Origin: an uncultured Gemmatimonadales bacterium
Lineage (GTDB): Bacteria; Gemmatimonadota; Gemmatimonadetes; Longimicrobiales; Gaopeijiaceae
Direction: 5' to 3'
NCBI GenBank assembly: GCA_937982605.1
Contig: CALJLC010000336.1
Span: forward strand, 1 to 5,303
Length of the DNA: 5,303 nucleotides
Shown here: one piece after another, positions 3,988 to 5,303 of the stretch
Layout: every line of letters begins with the position of its first letter
Numbering within the stretch: position 1 is the first letter of the stretch
The notes under the pieces: model-generated
Told to the model about the DNA's origin: nothing
Seen by the model: the letters and a program-made list of their open reading frames with translations, nothing else
Database searches by the model: none
Program-made: the position numbers and the translations under genes

Positions 3988-5303
3988 ATGCTCCTTCGGT
4001 CTTCCCGTCGTCTCACCGCCCTGACCATCGGCGCCGTCTTCGCGGCGTGTGGAGGCGAATCCGGCGGGATCGTCCTGGACGACGACGGCATCGGCGGCGT
4101 GGTCACGAGCTCGACGGGCCCGGAGGCCGGCGTGTGGGTCATCGCGGAGACCGACGACCTCGGCACGCGCTTCGCCCGCATCGTCGTGACGGACGACCAG
4201 GGACGGTATCTGGTGCCGGACCTCCCGGAGGCGGAGTACCGCGTCTGGGTGCGCGGCTACGGGCTCGTCGACTCGGAGCCCGTCCCGGCGGCGCGGGGCC
4301 AGCTCGTCGACCTCTCGGCCGAAGTCGCGCGGGACCCCGCGGTGGCGGCCCGCGTGTACCCGGCCGCCTACTGGTACGCCATGATGGGGCTCCCCACCGA
4401 GGTCGAGGTCGCGGAGTTCGACGGGGGCATGAACGAGTACCTCACCTGGGTGAAGAACATGGGGTGCGTCGGCTGTCATCAGCTCGGTCAGGAGTCGACC
4501 CGCACGATCCCCGACGACTTCGCGCACATGGAGTCCGAGGACGCCTGGTGGCGCCGCATCGCGTCGGGTCAGGCCGGCGGCAGCATGGTGGGCACGGCCA
4601 CCCGCTTCGGCGGGCTGCCGGTGAAGTACATGGCGGAGTGGACCGACCGGATCGCGGACGGCGAGATCCCGTCGCAGCGCCCCGCGCGGCCCTCGGGCGT
4701 CGAGCGCAACGTGGTGGCGACCGTGCGCGACTGGTCGAGCCCGCAGTTCTACATGCACGACCTCTCCGGAACGGACCGCCGGGATCCGACCGTCAACGGC
4801 TACGGCAAGCTCTACGGCGCGCCCGAGCTCAGCACGGACGAGATGCCGATCCTCGACCCGGTCGCCAACGAGGCGACCGTCTTCCGCCTGCCGGTGCGCG
4901 ACGACGACACGCCGACGACGAACGACGACGAAGTCGTGGCCCCCTCGCCGTACTGGGGCGAGGAGCGGATCTGGGACAGCCGGGCCAACGTCCACAACCC
5001 CATGCTCGACCAGGACGGTCGGGTCTGGTTGACCGCCCGCATCCGGGGCCCCGAGAACCCCGCATTCTGCCGGGAGGGCTCCAGTCACCCGTCGGCCGTG
5101 CTCTACCCGAAGGAGCGGACCGGTCGACACCTGGCGGTCTTCGATCCCGAGACCGAGGCGTACACCTTCGTCGACACCTGCTTCAGCACGCACCACCTCC
5201 AGTTCGCCTACGGCCCCGGAAACCGGCTGTGGACCAGCGGAGGCGGGGACGTGGTCGGCTGGCTCGACACGGACCGCTTCCTCGAGACCGGGGACGCCGC
5301 CGG
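3988..5303 (+). CDS. Lipoprotein with carboxypeptidase-regulatory-like domain, mono-haem CxxCH site and Vgb/NHL-like propeller (3' end cut by window)
   Basis: The frame is open from 3988 to the window end, 438 codons without a stop, so the gene is incomplete. The N-terminus has arginines, a hydrophobic stretch (LTALTIGAVFAA) and C21 followed by GG. This is a probable lipoprotein signal, although the -3 residue is F18 rather than the usual L/V/I. Residues about 36-110 read as a carboxypeptidase-regulatory-like beta-sandwich (GGVV start, TDDQGRYLVPDLPEAEYRV at 68-86). CVGCH at 160-164 is a c-type haem attachment site; M200, M215 or other downstream Met/His could be the sixth ligand. From about 240 on, segments such as NPMLDQDGRVWLTARI and FAYGPGNRLWTSGGG resemble blades of streptogramin-lyase/NHL propellers. 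C361 and C398 could form a disulfide. An acidic patch (RDDDTPTTNDDE, 304-315) interrupts the propeller. Likely periplasmic and membrane-anchored, perhaps in electron transfer or oxidation of an unknown substrate. I recall similar uncharacterised proteins in environmental genomes; no function is established. Confidence 0.8.
   Translation, partial: MLLRSSRRLTALTIGAVFAACGGESGGIVLDDDGIGGVVTSSTGPEAGVWVIAETDDLGTRFARIVVTDDQGRYLVPDLPEAEYRVWVRGYGLVDSEPVPAARGQLVDLSAEVARDPAVAARVYPAAYWYAMMGLPTEVEVAEFDGGMNEYLTWVKNMGCVGCHQLGQESTRTIPDDFAHMESEDAWWRRIASGQAGGSMVGTATRFGGLPVKYMAEWTDRIADGEIPSQRPARPSGVERNVVATVRDWSSPQFYMHDLSGTDRRDPTVNGYGKLYGAPELSTDEMPILDPVANEATVFRLPVRDDDTPTTNDDEVVAPSPYWGEERIWDSRANVHNPMLDQDGRVWLTARIRGPENPAFCREGSSHPSAVLYPKERTGRHLAVFDPETEAYTFVDTCFSTHHLQFAYGPGNRLWTSGGGDVVGWLDTDRFLETGDAA

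Noticed and set aside
2393..4024. 543-codon plus-strand frame overlapping the membrane protein gene
   Set aside because: Arginine/glycine/proline-rich shadow in another frame; the frame from 2427 has coherent membrane spans and GT-C motifs.
3802..5196. 464-codon minus-strand open frame opposite the haem lipoprotein
   Set aside because: The composition is dominated by R, V, G, D and H without motifs, while the plus frame has a lipoprotein signal, CxxCH and domain-like segments.
1..5303. CRISPR array, insertion sequence, phage or toxin-antitoxin system
   Set aside because: No regularly spaced repeats, transposase motifs, terminal inverted repeats, integrase or small paired toxin-like genes are visible on either strand.

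Overview
This is a very GC-rich bacterial window with third-position G/C bias in every gene. It comes from a diderm (Gram-negative-type) organism: it holds a nucleotide-sugar gene pair of the kind found in lipid A/LPS loci, a signal-peptide protein that looks like an outer-membrane beta-barrel, and a haem-binding lipoprotein. The gene content resembles Gemmatimonadota, Acidobacteriota or a related environmental lineage. This is an inference from style and family content, and no marker gene is present to settle it.

Layout. Positions 1-1328 (minus strand) hold a two-gene unit: a Gfo/Idh/MocA-family NAD(P)-dependent oxidoreductase (1328 to 315) and, overlapping it by the 4 bases ATGA, a DegT/DnrJ/EryC1/StrS aminotransferase starting at 318. 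The pair fits the GnnA/GnnB scheme, which converts UDP-GlcNAc to its 3-oxo and then 3-amino derivative for amide-linked lipid A. The aminotransferase frame is broken by an in-frame amber codon at 37-39, yet the same frame continues with well-matched family sequence to the window edge. Positions 1456-2235 (minus) encode a 259-residue secreted protein, probably a small outer-membrane barrel of unknown function. It is separated from the oxidoreductase by 127 bases containing a GC-rich hairpin.

Positions 2236-2426 form a divergent intergenic region that is unusually rich in short repeats: a 7-bp inverted repeat, four CGTAG copies and an imperfect 16-bp tandem duplication. On the plus strand follow a 495-residue multi-pass membrane protein with GT-C glycosyltransferase hallmarks (2427-3914) and, after a 73-base gap with a small palindrome, a lipoprotein that runs off the right edge (3988 onward). 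That lipoprotein combines a carboxypeptidase-regulatory-like beta-sandwich, a single CxxCH haem site and a region resembling streptogramin-lyase/NHL-type propellers.

How they fit together: the theme is the cell envelope. The left pair would make a modified lipid A precursor sugar, the barrel and the lipoprotein are exported envelope proteins, and the GT-C protein would transfer a lipid-linked sugar on the periplasmic side. No shared pathway for all five genes can be proved from the sequence. The most unusual items are the amber-interrupted aminotransferase and the domain architecture of the haem lipoprotein.
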